A stretch of 39,281 nucleotides of DNA, from NCBI RefSeq assembly GCF_020859565.1, contig NZ_JAJHUO010000011.1:162607-201887 (forward strand). The letters run 5' to 3'. This DNA is from Saccharothrix luteola (lineage in GTDB: Bacteria > Actinomycetota > Actinomycetes > Mycobacteriales > Pseudonocardiaceae). Below, piece by piece: positions 30,730 through 39,281 of this stretch. The position numbers were made by a program, and so were the translations under genes. Positions within the stretch are counted from its first letter, which is position 1, and every line of letters starts with the position of its first letter. The notes under the pieces are model-generated. The model did not search any database, had not been told where the DNA came from, and saw only the letters and a program-made list of their open reading frames with translations.

Positions 30730-32772
30730 TCAGATGTCGATCGCGGACTGGTCGACCCGGGCGGACGACTCGACGAGCCACGCCCGGCGCGGCTCGACCT
30801 TCTCGCCCATCAGCAACTCCAACGCGGCCTCCGCGGCTTCCGCGTCGTGCATGGTGATGCGGCGCACGGAGCGGGTCGCGGGGTTCATCGTGGTCTCCCA
30901 CAACTCGTCCGCGTCCATCTCGCCGAGGCCCTTGAACCGGGGCACGGGCTTGACCACCGTCTTGCCCGCCTTCTCCAGCCTGGCGACCTTCTGCTCCATC
31001 TCGCGCTGGGTGAAGGTGAAGTGGGTCTCCGGGTTGCGGCCCTTGGTCATCACCTTGTGCAGCGGGGGCATCGCGGCGTAGAGCCGCCCGTCCTCGATCA
31101 CCGGCCGCATGTACTTGGCGAACAGGGTGATCAGCAACGTCCGGATGTGCGACCCGTCGACGTCCGCGTCGGCCATCAGGATCACCCGGCCGTAGCGCAT
31201 GGTGTTGAGGTCGAACGTCCGCCCGGTGCCCGCGCCGAGGACCTGCACGATGCTGGCGATCTCGACGTTGCGCAGGGTGTCGGCGAGGCTGGCCTTCTGC
31301 ACGTTGAGGATCTTGCCGCGCAGCGGCAGCAACGCCTGGTACTCCGACACGCGGGCCATGCGCGCCGAGCCGAGGGCACTGTCGCCCTCCACCAGAAAAA
31401 GTTCGCTTCGCGAAACACCTGTGGTGCGGCAGTCGACCAGTTTCGCGGGCATCGCGGCGCCTTCGAGGGCCGTCTTGCGACGGGCGGCGTCCTTCTGCTG
31501 CTTCTGGGTCAGGCGGACGCGGGAGGCGTCGACGACCTTCTGCAGGACGACCTTGGCCTCGCCCTTGGTGCGCCGGTCCTCGGTCCACGCCTTGAGGTGC
31601 TTCTCGACCACGCCGAGCGCCACCTTGGTGATGCCCGCGGTGGAGAGCTCGTCCTTCGTCTGCGAGGTGAACTGCGGTTCGGGGATGCGGACGTGGACGA
31701 CGGCGGTCATGCCCTCCAGCACGTCGTCGAGCGTCGGCGGGTCCTCCTTGGGCTTGAGCAGGCCCCTGGTCTTGCCGATGGCGTCCTGGATCGACTTGAG
31801 CACCGCGCGTTCGAAGCCGCGGCGGTGGGTGCCGCCGTGGACGTTGCGGATGGTGTTGGTGAAGCACTCGACGATGCGCTCGTAGCCGGTGCCCCAGCGC
31901 AACGCGATCTCGACCTCGGCGTGGCGCTCGACCTTGGACCGCATGACGCCGTTCTCGTCGGCCGCGTTCTCGTGGTAGACGCCGTCGCCGGTGATGAGCA
32001 GCGTGCCGGTGACCGGCTTGTCGCCGGTGGGCGCGAGGTAGTCGACCATGTCGACCAGGCCGCCCGGGTAGTGGAACGTCTCCTCGTTGATCGCGTCGTC
32101 GGCGGCGACGCGCAGGGTGTAGGTCACGCCGGGAACGAGGAACGCGGTGTTGCGCAGCTTCGTGCGGACGGCCTCGACGTCGAGCGCGGCGCCGTTCTCG
32201 AAGTAGCGGGCGTCGTGCCAGTAGCGGATGGACGTGCCGGTGCGCTTGGTGCGGCCGGTGACGCGCAGGCCCGACTGGCGGGTGAAGCCGGCGTCGGGGC
32301 CGGGGCCGTCGAACACGCCGGGCACGCCGTGGGCGAACGACATCTCGTGCGTCTTGCCCTCGCGGCGGACGACGACGTCGAAGCGGTGCGACAGGGCGTT
32401 GACGGCGGACGCGCCGACGCCGTGCAGGCCGCCGGAGGTCTTGTAGCCGGAGCCGCCGAACTTGCCGCCGGCGTGCAGCCGGGTGAGGACGAGCTCGACG
32501 CCGGACAGGCCGGACTTGGCGTGGGTGCCGGTGGGGATGCCGCGGCCGTCGTCGTCGACCTGGACGCTGCCGTCGGCGTGCAGGGTGACGACGATCTTGG
32601 TGGCGTGGCCGCCCACGCCCTCGTCGGTGGAGTTGTCGACCACCTCGGTGAACAGGTGGTTGATGCCCCTGCTGTCGGTGGACCCGATGTACATGCCGGG
32701 GCGCTTGCGCACTGCCTCCAGACCCTCCAGGTGGGTCAGGTCGTCGGCCCCGTACAGGATCTCAGCGGTCAC
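30730..32772 (-). CDS. parE: DNA topoisomerase IV subunit B (ParE)
   Basis: A 680-aa ATPase subunit from the GTG at 32770-32772, nine bases after GGGGAG. The GHKL part has LEAVRKRPGMYIGSTD, EVVDNSTDEG (catalytic Glu, Asn), DDDGRGIPTG and GGLHGVGASAVNALS. The TOPRIM part has LFLVEGDSALGSARMAR and LMADADVDGSHIRTLL. It ends in the KGLGEMDADELWETTMNP region normal for ParE/GyrB. It pairs with ParC to decatenate and relax DNA. Gene order parE-parC with a 30-base gap indicates one operon. No intein was seen in it. Confidence 0.93.
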   Translation of the reverse strand: MTAEILYGADDLTHLEGLEAVRKRPGMYIGSTDSRGINHLFTEVVDNSTDEGVGGHATKIVVTLHADGSVQVDDDGRGIPTGTHAKSGLSGVELVLTRLHAGGKFGGSGYKTSGGLHGVGASAVNALSHRFDVVVRREGKTHEMSFAHGVPGVFDGPGPDAGFTRQSGLRVTGRTKRTGTSIRYWHDARYFENGAALDVEAVRTKLRNTAFLVPGVTYTLRVAADDAINEETFHYPGGLVDMVDYLAPTGDKPVTGTLLITGDGVYHENAADENGVMRSKVERHAEVEIALRWGTGYERIVECFTNTIRNVHGGTHRRGFERAVLKSIQDAIGKTRGLLKPKEDPPTLDDVLEGMTAVVHVRIPEPQFTSQTKDELSTAGITKVALGVVEKHLKAWTEDRRTKGEAKVVLQKVVDASRVRLTQKQQKDAARRKTALEGAAMPAKLVDCRTTGVSRSELFLVEGDSALGSARMARVSEYQALLPLRGKILNVQKASLADTLRNVEIASIVQVLGAGTGRTFDLNTMRYGRVILMADADVDGSHIRTLLITLFAKYMRPVIEDGRLYAAMPPLHKVMTKGRNPETHFTFTQREMEQKVARLEKAGKTVVKPVPRFKGLGEMDADELWETTMNPATRSVRRITMHDAEAAEAALELLMGEKVEPRRAWLVESSARVDQSAIDI

Positions 32773-32911
32773 CGGGTCGTTCTCCCCAGGTCGTGGCGTG
32801 TGTCGAGCGGCGTTCACGGTAGCCGAGCGAGGCGGGCGATCCGCGCGGTCCCCGGTGTCCGGATACGGTCGGGCACGTCGTTGGTGTGGTTCACCCGTGA
32901 TCTTGTCATAC

Positions 32912-32927
32912 TCGAACACAGGTTCGA
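32912..32927. promoter_or_regulatory. SOS (LexA) box between parE and a small membrane protein gene
   Basis: TCGAACACAGGTTCGA matches the mycobacterial LexA consensus TCGAAC-N4-GTTCGA at all twelve fixed positions. It ends two bases before the ATG of the plus-strand membrane gene and lies 140-155 bases upstream of parE. A CATACT hexamer precedes it on the plus strand (32907-32912), so LexA would cover the start region of that promoter. Confidence 0.6.
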
Positions 32928-32929
32928 AC

Positions 32930-33415
32930 ATGGAATCACAACGGAGCAGGCGGGCCCGCGGGGTTCCCGCCGGACCGGATACCCGTCGCAGGTCCGGCCC
33001 ACGCCTGGCGCGGGCGTGGCTGGTCGCGTCGGTGCTCAGCGGCGTGCCGTCGACCGTGCACGCGCTGTCGACCGGCGGTGACGTTCTGCGGTCGACGAGG
33101 GCTGCGGCGTCCTTGCTCGGGGGCACGGGTGTGATCCGCGGCGTCGTGGCGCACCTCGGCGTGTCGGCCTTCTGGATCGTCGTGCTGGCGGCCGTCGACC
33201 GGCGGTGGCCGTTGGACGCCCGCACGGGAGCAGTGGCGGGCGCGCTGGTCGCGGTGGTGGACCTGGAGCTGGTCGGGCGGCGGTTCCCGGTGGTCCGGGA
33301 GCTGCACCGGGCGGCGCAGTGGGCGGACCACGTGGCGTTCGGCGCGCTGGTCGGAGCCGCCCTGCGGTCCACAGTGGACGAGGGTGGAGCAACGCGCCCG
33401 ACCTCGATCGGGTGA
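32930..33415 (+). CDS. Small hydrophobic membrane protein, function unknown
   Basis: A 161-aa protein (from the ATG at 32930) with a basic N-terminus and about three or four hydrophobic stretches: WLVASVLSGVPSTVHAL, GVIRGVVAHLGVSAFWIVVLAAV, GAVAGALVAVVDLEL and VAFGALVGAAL. The sequence is like small actinobacterial membrane proteins of unknown function. The start is uncertain: no ribosome site is visible, an in-frame GTG lies at 32897, and the SOS-like box sits directly before the ATG. If LexA controls it, the product would be made under DNA damage. Confidence 0.6.
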   Translation: MESQRSRRARGVPAGPDTRRRSGPRLARAWLVASVLSGVPSTVHALSTGGDVLRSTRAAASLLGGTGVIRGVVAHLGVSAFWIVVLAAVDRRWPLDARTGAVAGALVAVVDLELVGRRFPVVRELHRAAQWADHVAFGALVGAALRSTVDEGGATRPTSIG

Positions 33416-33471
33416 ATCCGCGTAGAGTGCTGGCGTTCCCGCGCTGTCGTGCCTGGAGGTGATCGGGCGCC

Positions 33472-35529
33472 TTGAAGTTCCGACGTGCCGCACCGAAGGA
33501 GCGTGCCCCGCAGGTGGAGCCGGTGGTCGAACGAGAGCCCATGGCGGCGCCACCGGCGCCCGCACCCGTGCCCGCCCAGTTCTCGGCCTCGTTCGCCGGG
33601 GCGACGCTGGTGGTGGGGCCGCCCGGTGGCGCGAGCCCCGCCGCGGTCGCGCTCGGTCGGAGCCTGCCGGTCGACCGCGGTCGCACGGTGGTCGTGGTCG
33701 AGCCGCCCGCCGGCGACGAGGCGTCGTTCTGGCCGGCCGTGGCCGCCGCGCTGCACGGCAGAGGACCCGTGCGGCTGATGACGCCGCACTCCGGCTCGAT
33801 GCGGCCGACGGCTCCCGCGCAGTGGCTGACCGAGCAGTTGCAGGCGGAGGTGGTGGCGCCGGACGGCGCGGTCACCACCGTGCCCGGTGCCGCGTTCGTC
33901 GCGGGCAACGGCGGGTACGGGTGCTGGCTGCGGTTCCTGCCGGGCGCGTCGCCGGTGCCGATGGGTCGGCGGTTCCCGGTGCCGAACTGGGAGGCGGTCG
34001 ACCCGAACACGCCCTGGCCGACGGGCGAGGTGGGCGTCTCCGAGCCGATCCCGGCGGGGCTGTGGCTGCGGGCGCAACGCGCGCAGTTCGACCCGCAGGC
34101 GCCGGACGCGCGGGCGGTGATCGGGCTGCCGTGCCGGGACAACGTGCTGACCGTCGTGGTCGGTGGACCGGCCCAGCCGCCCATCCCGACCGACGAGGTG
34201 TGCCGCCTGCTCGGCGGGCTGCCGTCGGTGGCGCGGTCGCGGGTGCGGCTGGTCTGGTACGGCGGCGAGCACCAGGCGCAGGCGGTGGCCGATCAGCTCG
34301 GCGAGCCGATCTCGCTGTACACGGGCCTGCCGGTGGGGTCGCTGCGCAGCGGCGCGGCCGTGGTGGCGGTGAACCCGCGCGGGCAGCAGACCTGGCGGCC
34401 GTACGTGACCGAGGTCCGCTACGCGCCGGGTGGCACGCCGGTCGTCTCGGGTTACCGGGTGCCGGTGCAGGGGCTGGTGGAACGCGGTCCGGGCATCTTC
34501 GACCTGGGTGGCGGCGTGGTGCTGGAGGTCGTGCCGTCCGGGCTGTGGGTGCGCGACGCCGAGGACAACGGTCCCGAGGTGCGGTCGCTGCCGGTGGACC
34601 CGGAGTGGGCCCGGCTGACCGTCGGCTCGCCCGGCCGCACGACGGCGGGCGCGGTCGCGGTGGCGGGCGCGTCGCTGGTGGAACGGCTGGAGCCGGAGGT
34701 GCGGCGACTGCTGAAGGTCGTGTTCTGCGACCCGTCGCCGATGCCGCGCCCGCCGGTGGCCGAGGAGCCGCCGCCGCCCGTGACGTCCGACGAGCCGGTG
34801 CCGCTGAGCGTGGACGGCCCGCTGGCGGACTCCCCCGCGCCGGCGTGGGGCGAGCGGGTGGGCGAGGAGGTCGTGCCGGTCGACCACCGCAGCACGGAGC
34901 CCGAGCGCGACGCGTTGCGCCGGATGCTGGGCGAGCGGTACGGCGAGCACGCGGCGGTGGCGTGCCGGCACATCGTGCAGCGCCCGGACGACCCGGAGGC
35001 GTTCGAGGCGGTGGTGACGGACCTCGCGGCGGTGTCGGCGTGCCTGCGCAACGACGAGGAGATCCTGGTCGAGGCGCTGCGCAGCGGGAAGCTGGGCCGG
35101 TTGTGGCCGTACGCGGCGTCGGTGGTGTCGGGGCTGCGCCGGTTGCCGACGCACCAGGGCGTCACGGTGTGCTGGGGCGACGCGCGCCGGTTCCGCACGG
35201 GTGACGTGCTGGTGGAGCACGGTCTGCTCAACACCGTCGCGGGGCCGGAGGTGCCGGTCGACGGGCGGGTGGAGTTCCTGCTCTGGTCGGTGACGGGTCG
35301 ACGGGTGTCGGTGGTCGACTCGTTCGGCAGCGTGATCCAGGAGCGGGTGCTGTTCGCGCCGGGCACGGCGTTCAAGGTGCTCGCGGTGGTGGAGGCGGAG
35401 GAGTCGGCACCGATGCAGGTCATGGCGCAGGAAGTCGTGGGTCGGCACCACGAGCTGCCGCCGGGCGTGCTGGGCAGCCTGGAACGGGCCGCGATCGCCC
35501 TCCGCAACCACGCCCGCGCCACGGCCTGA
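33472..35529 (+). CDS. Large hypothetical protein, possible ADP-ribosyltransferase-like C-terminus
   Basis: A 685-aa soluble protein from a TTG at 33472 (GGAGG about 12 bases upstream; ATG at 33541 is the alternative). There is no signal peptide. Residues ~35-150 have a strand-rich domain with repeated hydrophobic strands (ATLVVGPPGG, TVVVVEPPAG). A second domain (~190-420) and a proline-rich linker (~425-460) follow. The last ~200 residues end GVTVCWGDARRF...LLWSVTGRRVSVVDSF...IQERVLFAPGTAFKVLAVVE. This layout recalls ADP-ribosyltransferase folds (final E near 'LF-PGT-F-V'), but the first Arg and the Ser-x-Ser motif are not clear. It may be an inactive relative. I do not recognise the family with certainty. 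Confidence 0.55.
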   Translation: MKFRRAAPKERAPQVEPVVEREPMAAPPAPAPVPAQFSASFAGATLVVGPPGGASPAAVALGRSLPVDRGRTVVVVEPPAGDEASFWPAVAAALHGRGPVRLMTPHSGSMRPTAPAQWLTEQLQAEVVAPDGAVTTVPGAAFVAGNGGYGCWLRFLPGASPVPMGRRFPVPNWEAVDPNTPWPTGEVGVSEPIPAGLWLRAQRAQFDPQAPDARAVIGLPCRDNVLTVVVGGPAQPPIPTDEVCRLLGGLPSVARSRVRLVWYGGEHQAQAVADQLGEPISLYTGLPVGSLRSGAAVVAVNPRGQQTWRPYVTEVRYAPGGTPVVSGYRVPVQGLVERGPGIFDLGGGVVLEVVPSGLWVRDAEDNGPEVRSLPVDPEWARLTVGSPGRTTAGAVAVAGASLVERLEPEVRRLLKVVFCDPSPMPRPPVAEEPPPPVTSDEPVPLSVDGPLADSPAPAWGERVGEEVVPVDHRSTEPERDALRRMLGERYGEHAAVACRHIVQRPDDPEAFEAVVTDLAAVSACLRNDEEILVEALRSGKLGRLWPYAASVVSGLRRLPTHQGVTVCWGDARRFRTGDVLVEHGLLNTVAGPEVPVDGRVEFLLWSVTGRRVSVVDSFGSVIQERVLFAPGTAFKVLAVVEAEESAPMQVMAQEVVGRHHELPPGVLGSLERAAIALRNHARATA

Positions 35530-35649
35530 GGTCGGGCCGGTAGGCGGGTCGGCGGCGGGCGGGACGACGCCGCTCTGGGGGTAAGGGCCTGCCCGGCCGG
35601 ACGGGCTCGGGTCCTCGGGCGGGAGCTCGAACGGCGGCGTGGGCGAGCG

Positions 35650-36690
35650 TCAGTAGGCGACCGCGCGGTCGGCGACGCTCGGCGCGGGGGCGACACCGGC
35701 CGAGGCCGGGTAGGAGACCCGCTCCGGCACGCCGTCGGACGTGTAGCGCTGCGCGGGCGCGGCGGCCAGCTGGTCGAGCCACACCGTGGAGCCGTAGCGG
35801 GCGTCCTCGCCGGTGGGGTCCTGTGACCGGATGCGGGGCGTGAGCGCCGGGTCGAAGTCCGCCGCGTACGGCGAAGGCGCCGGCCCCGCGCCCACCATCA
35901 GCACGCACGCGTACTCGTACTGCGTGCCCTCGAAGCCGCCGCGCAGGGCGAGCGCGCCGTTGGCCGGGATCGCGCCAAAAGGCAGCGCCAGGCTCGACAC
36001 CTGGTAGTCCGGCACGGCCCGCTGGATCTCCCGCTGCCCGGACGCGATCGCCTCCTGCACTCCCCCGTCGTCGGTCAGCGCGAGGTTGGTGTGGTCGCGG
36101 GTGTGGTTGCCGATCTCGAAGCCGTGCTCGCGCAACCAGCGCAGGGCCGCCCCGTCCGGCGACCCGAACGGCCCGGCGTTGACGTACAGGCTGGCCACCG
36201 GCCGGAAGCCGGGGTGCCGCGCGGCGACGTCCAGCAGGATGGCGATTGCCGTGCCGGCCGCGGGCTTCCCGTCGGCGCCCAGCGCGAACTGGGTCGCGTC
36301 GCCGTCGTCGAAGGTCAGCACGACGGGGTGCGCGCCGGCCGGGAGGTCGAGGCGCCCGGTCGCGTACTCGGTCGTGGTCACCGGCACGTACCCCTCGGCG
36401 GCCAGCCGCTCCAGCTCGGCCCGGAACGCCGCCGGCGTCCGGTCGTAGACGGACGTGGGCTGCTCGACGAGCCGGTGGTACATCAGGATCGGCACCTGGC
36501 CGAGCTCGTTCGCGCCCACCGCCGCCGGGTCGGGCGGCGCGGAGGACGACGGCGTGGCGGACGAGGAGCGCGCGGGCAGCTGCGCCGCGGCCTCGTCCGG
36601 AGGGTCCGCCCCCGGTTGGCCGGCGCAGCCGCAGCACAGGGCCGCGACGAGCGCCACAACGGTCCGGACCGGCGTCGACGTGGTGTTCAC
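35650..36690 (-). CDS. Exported polysaccharide deacetylase (NodB-type)
   Basis: About 346 aa from the GTG at 36688-36690; an in-frame GTG at 36735 is the alternative. The N-terminus PVRTVVALVAALCCGCAG is a signal peptide with a possible lipobox Cys, followed by a Ser/Ala-rich linker, so it is probably a cell-surface lipoprotein. The NodB domain has VPILMYHRL, VVLTFDDGD (metal-binding Asp pair) and NHTRDHTNL (HxxxH-type metal site), then LALPFG. Such enzymes remove acetyl groups from peptidoglycan or other amino sugars. The C-terminal ~100 residues (RIRSQDPTGEDARYGS...) belong to an extension found in actinobacterial members. Confidence 0.85.
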   Translation of the reverse strand: MNTTSTPVRTVVALVAALCCGCAGQPGADPPDEAAAQLPARSSSATPSSSAPPDPAAVGANELGQVPILMYHRLVEQPTSVYDRTPAAFRAELERLAAEGYVPVTTTEYATGRLDLPAGAHPVVLTFDDGDATQFALGADGKPAAGTAIAILLDVAARHPGFRPVASLYVNAGPFGSPDGAALRWLREHGFEIGNHTRDHTNLALTDDGGVQEAIASGQREIQRAVPDYQVSSLALPFGAIPANGALALRGGFEGTQYEYACVLMVGAGPAPSPYAADFDPALTPRIRSQDPTGEDARYGSTVWLDQLAAAPAQRYTSDGVPERVSYPASAGVAPAPSVADRAVAY

Positions 36691-36819
36691 AGTCGAATGG
36701 TTCCGCGCCGCGGCCGGGTCGACACCGTGGTACACCCCTTCGGATGACCTTGGGTTTGGTGCTCCGCCACCCGGTCAAGTCGCTGGTAACCGATGCCACG
36801 CCCAGATCGGAGTCACTCG

Positions 36820-38397
36820 ATGTCGGAATCGCCCCGGAAGCTCAAGCGCGTGCTGATCCCAGCCGTCGGCGTCGTGGTGCTGCTGCTGATCGCCGGGGTC
36901 GTCACGACGATCGTGCACGGGCGCGGCGTCGGCCTCGCCGTGGCGGAGCTGGGCAACGGCACGGCTGTCACTCCTTCGGGTGTAGAGCGCGTGTCCATCA
37001 CCACCGCGGAGGTCAGCGGGCTCGACCGTGTCACCGTGCACGTGGACGGACAGCCGGTGCAGGCGCGACGCGCCGACGGCCGCATGACGTTGACCGGGGT
37101 CAAGCTCGCCGAGGGCAGGCACACGCTGTCCGTGCGGGCGGCCAACCCGCTGCCCTGGATGCCCGACGTGGAGGTGCAGCGCGAGTTCACCGTGGACGCC
37201 ACGCCGCCCGCGCTGAAGGTGGACGTGGTCGAGGCCGAGTCGCCGCGCGGTCCGGTGACGGTGAAGGGCAGCGCGGACGGCGCGGACACCGTGCAGGTGG
37301 GCGACCAGAGGGTGCCGGTGCGCGACGGGAAGTTCGAGGTCTCGCTGGAGTCGGCGGCCACCAGCGTCCGGGTCGAGGCCAGCGACGCCGCGGGCAACGC
37401 GCAGCGGCAGGAGGTCGCGGTCAAGGTCACCCACCCGGGGATGCGCGGGGTGCACATGAGCGCCGCGGCGTGGGCCACGGCGTCGTTGCGCGACCCGGTG
37501 CTGGCGATGGCGCGCGAGGGCCGCATCGACACCGTGCAGCTCGACATCAAGGACGAGAGCGGCGAGATCGGCTACGACTCGCAGGTGCCGCTGGCCAGGC
37601 AGATCGGCGCGAACCGCAACTACTACGACGCCCGCGCCGCGCTGGCCGAGCTGCACGGGATGGGGCTGCGGGTGGTCGGCAGGCTGGTGGCGTTCCGCGA
37701 CCCGGTGCTCGGCAAGGCGTCGTGGCAGTCGGGCGCGCGTGACCGGCTGTCGCAGAACACGTCGGGCGCGCCCTGGTCGGCGCACTACGGCGAGTACGCG
37801 TTCACCAACTTCGCCAACCCCGAGGTCCGGGCGTACAACACGGCGATCGCCGCTGAAGCCGCGTCGCTGGGCTTCGACGACGTCCTCTACGACTACGTGC
37901 GGCGGCCGGACGGCCCGATCGGGCAGATGGTGTTCCCCGGCCTGACCACGAGCCCCGAGCAGTCCATCGTGGACTTCCTGAAGGAGAACCGGGCGGCCGT
38001 GCGGGAGCACGGCGCGTACCTGGGGGCGTCGGTGTTCGGCATCGCCGCGCACAGCCCGACCGACGTGGCGCAGGACATCCCGGCCATCGCGGCGCACGTG
38101 GACTACGTCTCGCCGATGGTCTACCCGTCGCACTGGGGTCCGAACGAGTACGGCGTGGCCAACCCGAACGCGATGCCGTACGAGATCGTGCGGGCGTCGG
38201 TCGCGGACTTCGTCCGGATGACCGGGGGCACCGGCTCGACGGTGATCCCGTGGCTGCAGGCGTTCTCGCTGGGGCACCACTACGGTCCGGGCGAGGTGCA
38301 GGCGCAGGTGCGCGCCACGTCGGAGGCGGGCGCGCCGTCGTTCCTGCTGTGGAACGCCGCCTGCACGTACGGCTCGGCCGGCCTGGAGCCCGCATGA
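36820..38397 (+). CDS. Membrane-anchored putative glycoside hydrolase, DUF4015
   Basis: A 525-aa protein from the ATG at 36820, seven bases after GGAG. Residues ~9-30 are a transmembrane anchor (RVLIPAVGVVVLLLIAGVVTTIV). Two immunoglobulin-like segments follow (~40-210, with VSGLDRVTVHVDGQPV and DTVQVGDQRVPV). The C-terminal ~310 residues are the DUF4015 TIM-barrel domain: GVHMSAAAWA, IDTVQLDIKDESGEIGYDSQ, FDDVLYDYVRRPDG, VSPMVYPSHWG and SFLLWNAACTYG. The family is predicted to act on cell-wall or exopolysaccharide, with Asp/Glu in 'DIKDE' and 'YDYVR' as candidate catalytic or binding residues. The substrate is unproven. Its TGA overlaps the next ATG. Confidence 0.85.
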   Translation: MSESPRKLKRVLIPAVGVVVLLLIAGVVTTIVHGRGVGLAVAELGNGTAVTPSGVERVSITTAEVSGLDRVTVHVDGQPVQARRADGRMTLTGVKLAEGRHTLSVRAANPLPWMPDVEVQREFTVDATPPALKVDVVEAESPRGPVTVKGSADGADTVQVGDQRVPVRDGKFEVSLESAATSVRVEASDAAGNAQRQEVAVKVTHPGMRGVHMSAAAWATASLRDPVLAMAREGRIDTVQLDIKDESGEIGYDSQVPLARQIGANRNYYDARAALAELHGMGLRVVGRLVAFRDPVLGKASWQSGARDRLSQNTSGAPWSAHYGEYAFTNFANPEVRAYNTAIAAEAASLGFDDVLYDYVRRPDGPIGQMVFPGLTTSPEQSIVDFLKENRAAVREHGAYLGASVFGIAAHSPTDVAQDIPAIAAHVDYVSPMVYPSHWGPNEYGVANPNAMPYEIVRASVADFVRMTGGTGSTVIPWLQAFSLGHHYGPGEVQAQVRATSEAGAPSFLLWNAACTYGSAGLEPA

Positions 38398-39188
38398 GGG
38401 CGGTGTCCGCGGTGCCCTACCTGACCGGTGTCTGCCTGGCGGCGACGACGGTGGTGGCGTTGGACGTCGGGATGGAGGCCCGGCCGGCGGTGGTGGCGTG
38501 GCCCTCGGCCCAGGTCGTGCCGTCCGTGTCCGCGCCCTCGCCGTCAGCTGAGCGGAGCGCGCCGTCGGTCGACTCGTTGCGCTCCGGCGCGGACCTGCCG
38601 GCCGGTCCGGCGTTCCCGGAGCACGGGGCGGGCACTTGGCACGTCGTGCCGCCGGGCTCGGCCGGCGCGTCCGGCATCACCTATTCGGTCGAGGTCGAGG
38701 ACGGGGTGGTGCTGCCGCACGGCGACGACTCGTTCGCCGCGGTGGTCGACCACGTGCTGCGGCACCCGCGCGGGTGGGCGAGCCGGCACGCGTTCCGGCG
38801 GGTGGGCGGTGACGCGGAGCCGGAGTTGCGGATCCGGTTGACCTCGCAGCGGACCGCGCGGTCGTTGTGCGGGTTCGAGCTGCCCTACGACACGTCGTGC
38901 CGGATCGGGTCGGCGGTGCACCTCAGCTCGGCGCGCTGGTTCCGGGGCGCGCACACCTACGGCGACGACCTGCGGGGATACCGGACCTACGCGGTCAACC
39001 ACGAGGTCGGGCACTTCCTCGGCCTCGGCCACGAGGTGTGCCCGGCGGACGGCGCGCCGGCGCCGGTGATGATGCAGCAGACGTTGAGCGTGGACAACGA
39101 CGGGCTGGCGTCGATCACGACGGGCAGCGACCAGGGTGTCGTGGTCGTCCCGGACGGGAAGTCGTGCACGCCGAACCCGTGGCCGTGA
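38394..39188 (+). CDS. Exported DUF3152 protein with zinc-protease motif
   Basis: A 264-aa protein whose ATG overlaps the upstream TGA (ATGA), so it is coupled to the DUF4015 gene. The N-terminus (MRAVSAVPYLTGVCLAATTVVAL) is a signal peptide or anchor, followed by a Ser/Pro-rich linker. The C-terminal domain (~80-264) matches DUF3152: TYSVEVEDGV, HPRGWAS, RIRLTSQRTARSLCGFELPYDTSCRIG, and the metzincin-like HEVGHFLGLGHEVC. The His residues could bind zinc. Four Cys suggest disulfides. The family is abundant in actinobacteria and its function is not known; a cell-wall-associated peptidase is plausible. Confidence 0.88.
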   Translation: MRAVSAVPYLTGVCLAATTVVALDVGMEARPAVVAWPSAQVVPSVSAPSPSAERSAPSVDSLRSGADLPAGPAFPEHGAGTWHVVPPGSAGASGITYSVEVEDGVVLPHGDDSFAAVVDHVLRHPRGWASRHAFRRVGGDAEPELRIRLTSQRTARSLCGFELPYDTSCRIGSAVHLSSARWFRGAHTYGDDLRGYRTYAVNHEVGHFLGLGHEVCPADGAPAPVMMQQTLSVDNDGLASITTGSDQGVVVVPDGKSCTPNPWP

Positions 39189-39281
39189 CGGTCGGCCGGG
39201 TCGGCGTTCGGGGTGTCGGGCGCCCCCGCGCCCCCCCCCGCCCGCCCCCGCGGGGGCCCCCGGGGGGGACCCCCCCCGCCC
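39189..39281. other. Contig end with G/C homopolymer runs
   Basis: After the DUF3152 stop, the last ~50 bases are runs of C and G up to ten long without coding potential. They look like degraded read ends rather than biology. Confidence 0.7.

Noticed and set aside
30730..35511. A minus-strand open frame of 1593 codons ending in ParE
   Set aside because: Only the part from the GTG at 32772 is ParE. The upstream 900 codons are antisense of the plus-strand genes at 32930-35529, in a frame kept open by high GC.
35530..35649. Terminator between the convergent genes
   Set aside because: Only a short five-base GCCCG/CGGGC stem is visible, too weak to call.

Overview
The window is about 39 kb of very GC-rich DNA (strong G/C bias at third codon positions, many GTG and TTG starts, several leaderless-type promoters). 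It reads as a draft-genome contig from a filamentous actinobacterium. The gene content (S-adenosyl methyltransferase plus PAS-GGDEF-EAL pair, ParE/ParC topoisomerase IV, CebR-type operator, mycobacterial-type LexA box, DUF3152 protein) fits Pseudonocardiales, for example Saccharothrix, Lentzea or Actinosynnema relatives. That placement is inference. The last ~50 bases are runs of G and C and look like a poor contig end.

Layout. 1-142: the tail of an anti-sigma/SpoIIAB-type ATP-binding protein. 97-2375 (minus): a cytochrome P450 gene, frameshifted as read, followed by a secreted alpha/beta hydrolase. 2524-5471 (plus): a methyltransferase translationally coupled to a PAS-GGDEF-EAL protein whose EAL half looks dead. 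5461-10340: two divergent secreted carbohydrate-active proteins. One is a GH26 mannanase with two CBM35-like modules and a CBM2, under a perfect CebR/CelR operator. The other is a PA14/beta-propeller/CBM protein whose C-terminal domain is cut off. It is cut at the same base where a convergent SDR gene is also cut. 10341-14945: the SDR remnant, a divergent TetR regulator with its operator, a 360-base non-coding stretch holding a long inverted repeat, and a large ATPase-type regulator. 15022-17384 (minus): an FMN reductase and DrrAB-type exporter operon.

17385-21174 (minus): a 22-bp tandem-repeat tract, hisG, a membrane acyltransferase and a GNAT enzyme. 20593-23488: an FMN reductase coupled to a luciferase-like monooxygenase, divergent from an acyl-CoA-dehydrogenase-fold flavoenzyme, with an orphan MarR-like operator between them. 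23508-25978 (minus): a membrane-anchored TIR protein behind a methyltransferase with a Zur-like box in a leaderless promoter. 26005-32772 (minus): parE-parC. 32930-39188: a small membrane protein with a perfect SOS-box sequence at its start, a large protein with a possible ADP-ribosyltransferase-like C-terminus, a polysaccharide deacetylase, and a coupled DUF4015/DUF3152 pair of exported proteins.

The most striking object is parC. It carries two separate inteins, 309 and 429 aa. They sit on either side of a 49-residue extein that holds the quinolone-resistance region and ends in the active-site tyrosine. The second keeps both LAGLIDADG acidic residues. The first has lost both, and also its block-B histidine. 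Other points worth following are the double truncation at 10340/10341, the SOS-like box between parE and the small membrane gene, the TIR/methyltransferase pair with the Zur-like box, and the 22-bp repeat array.
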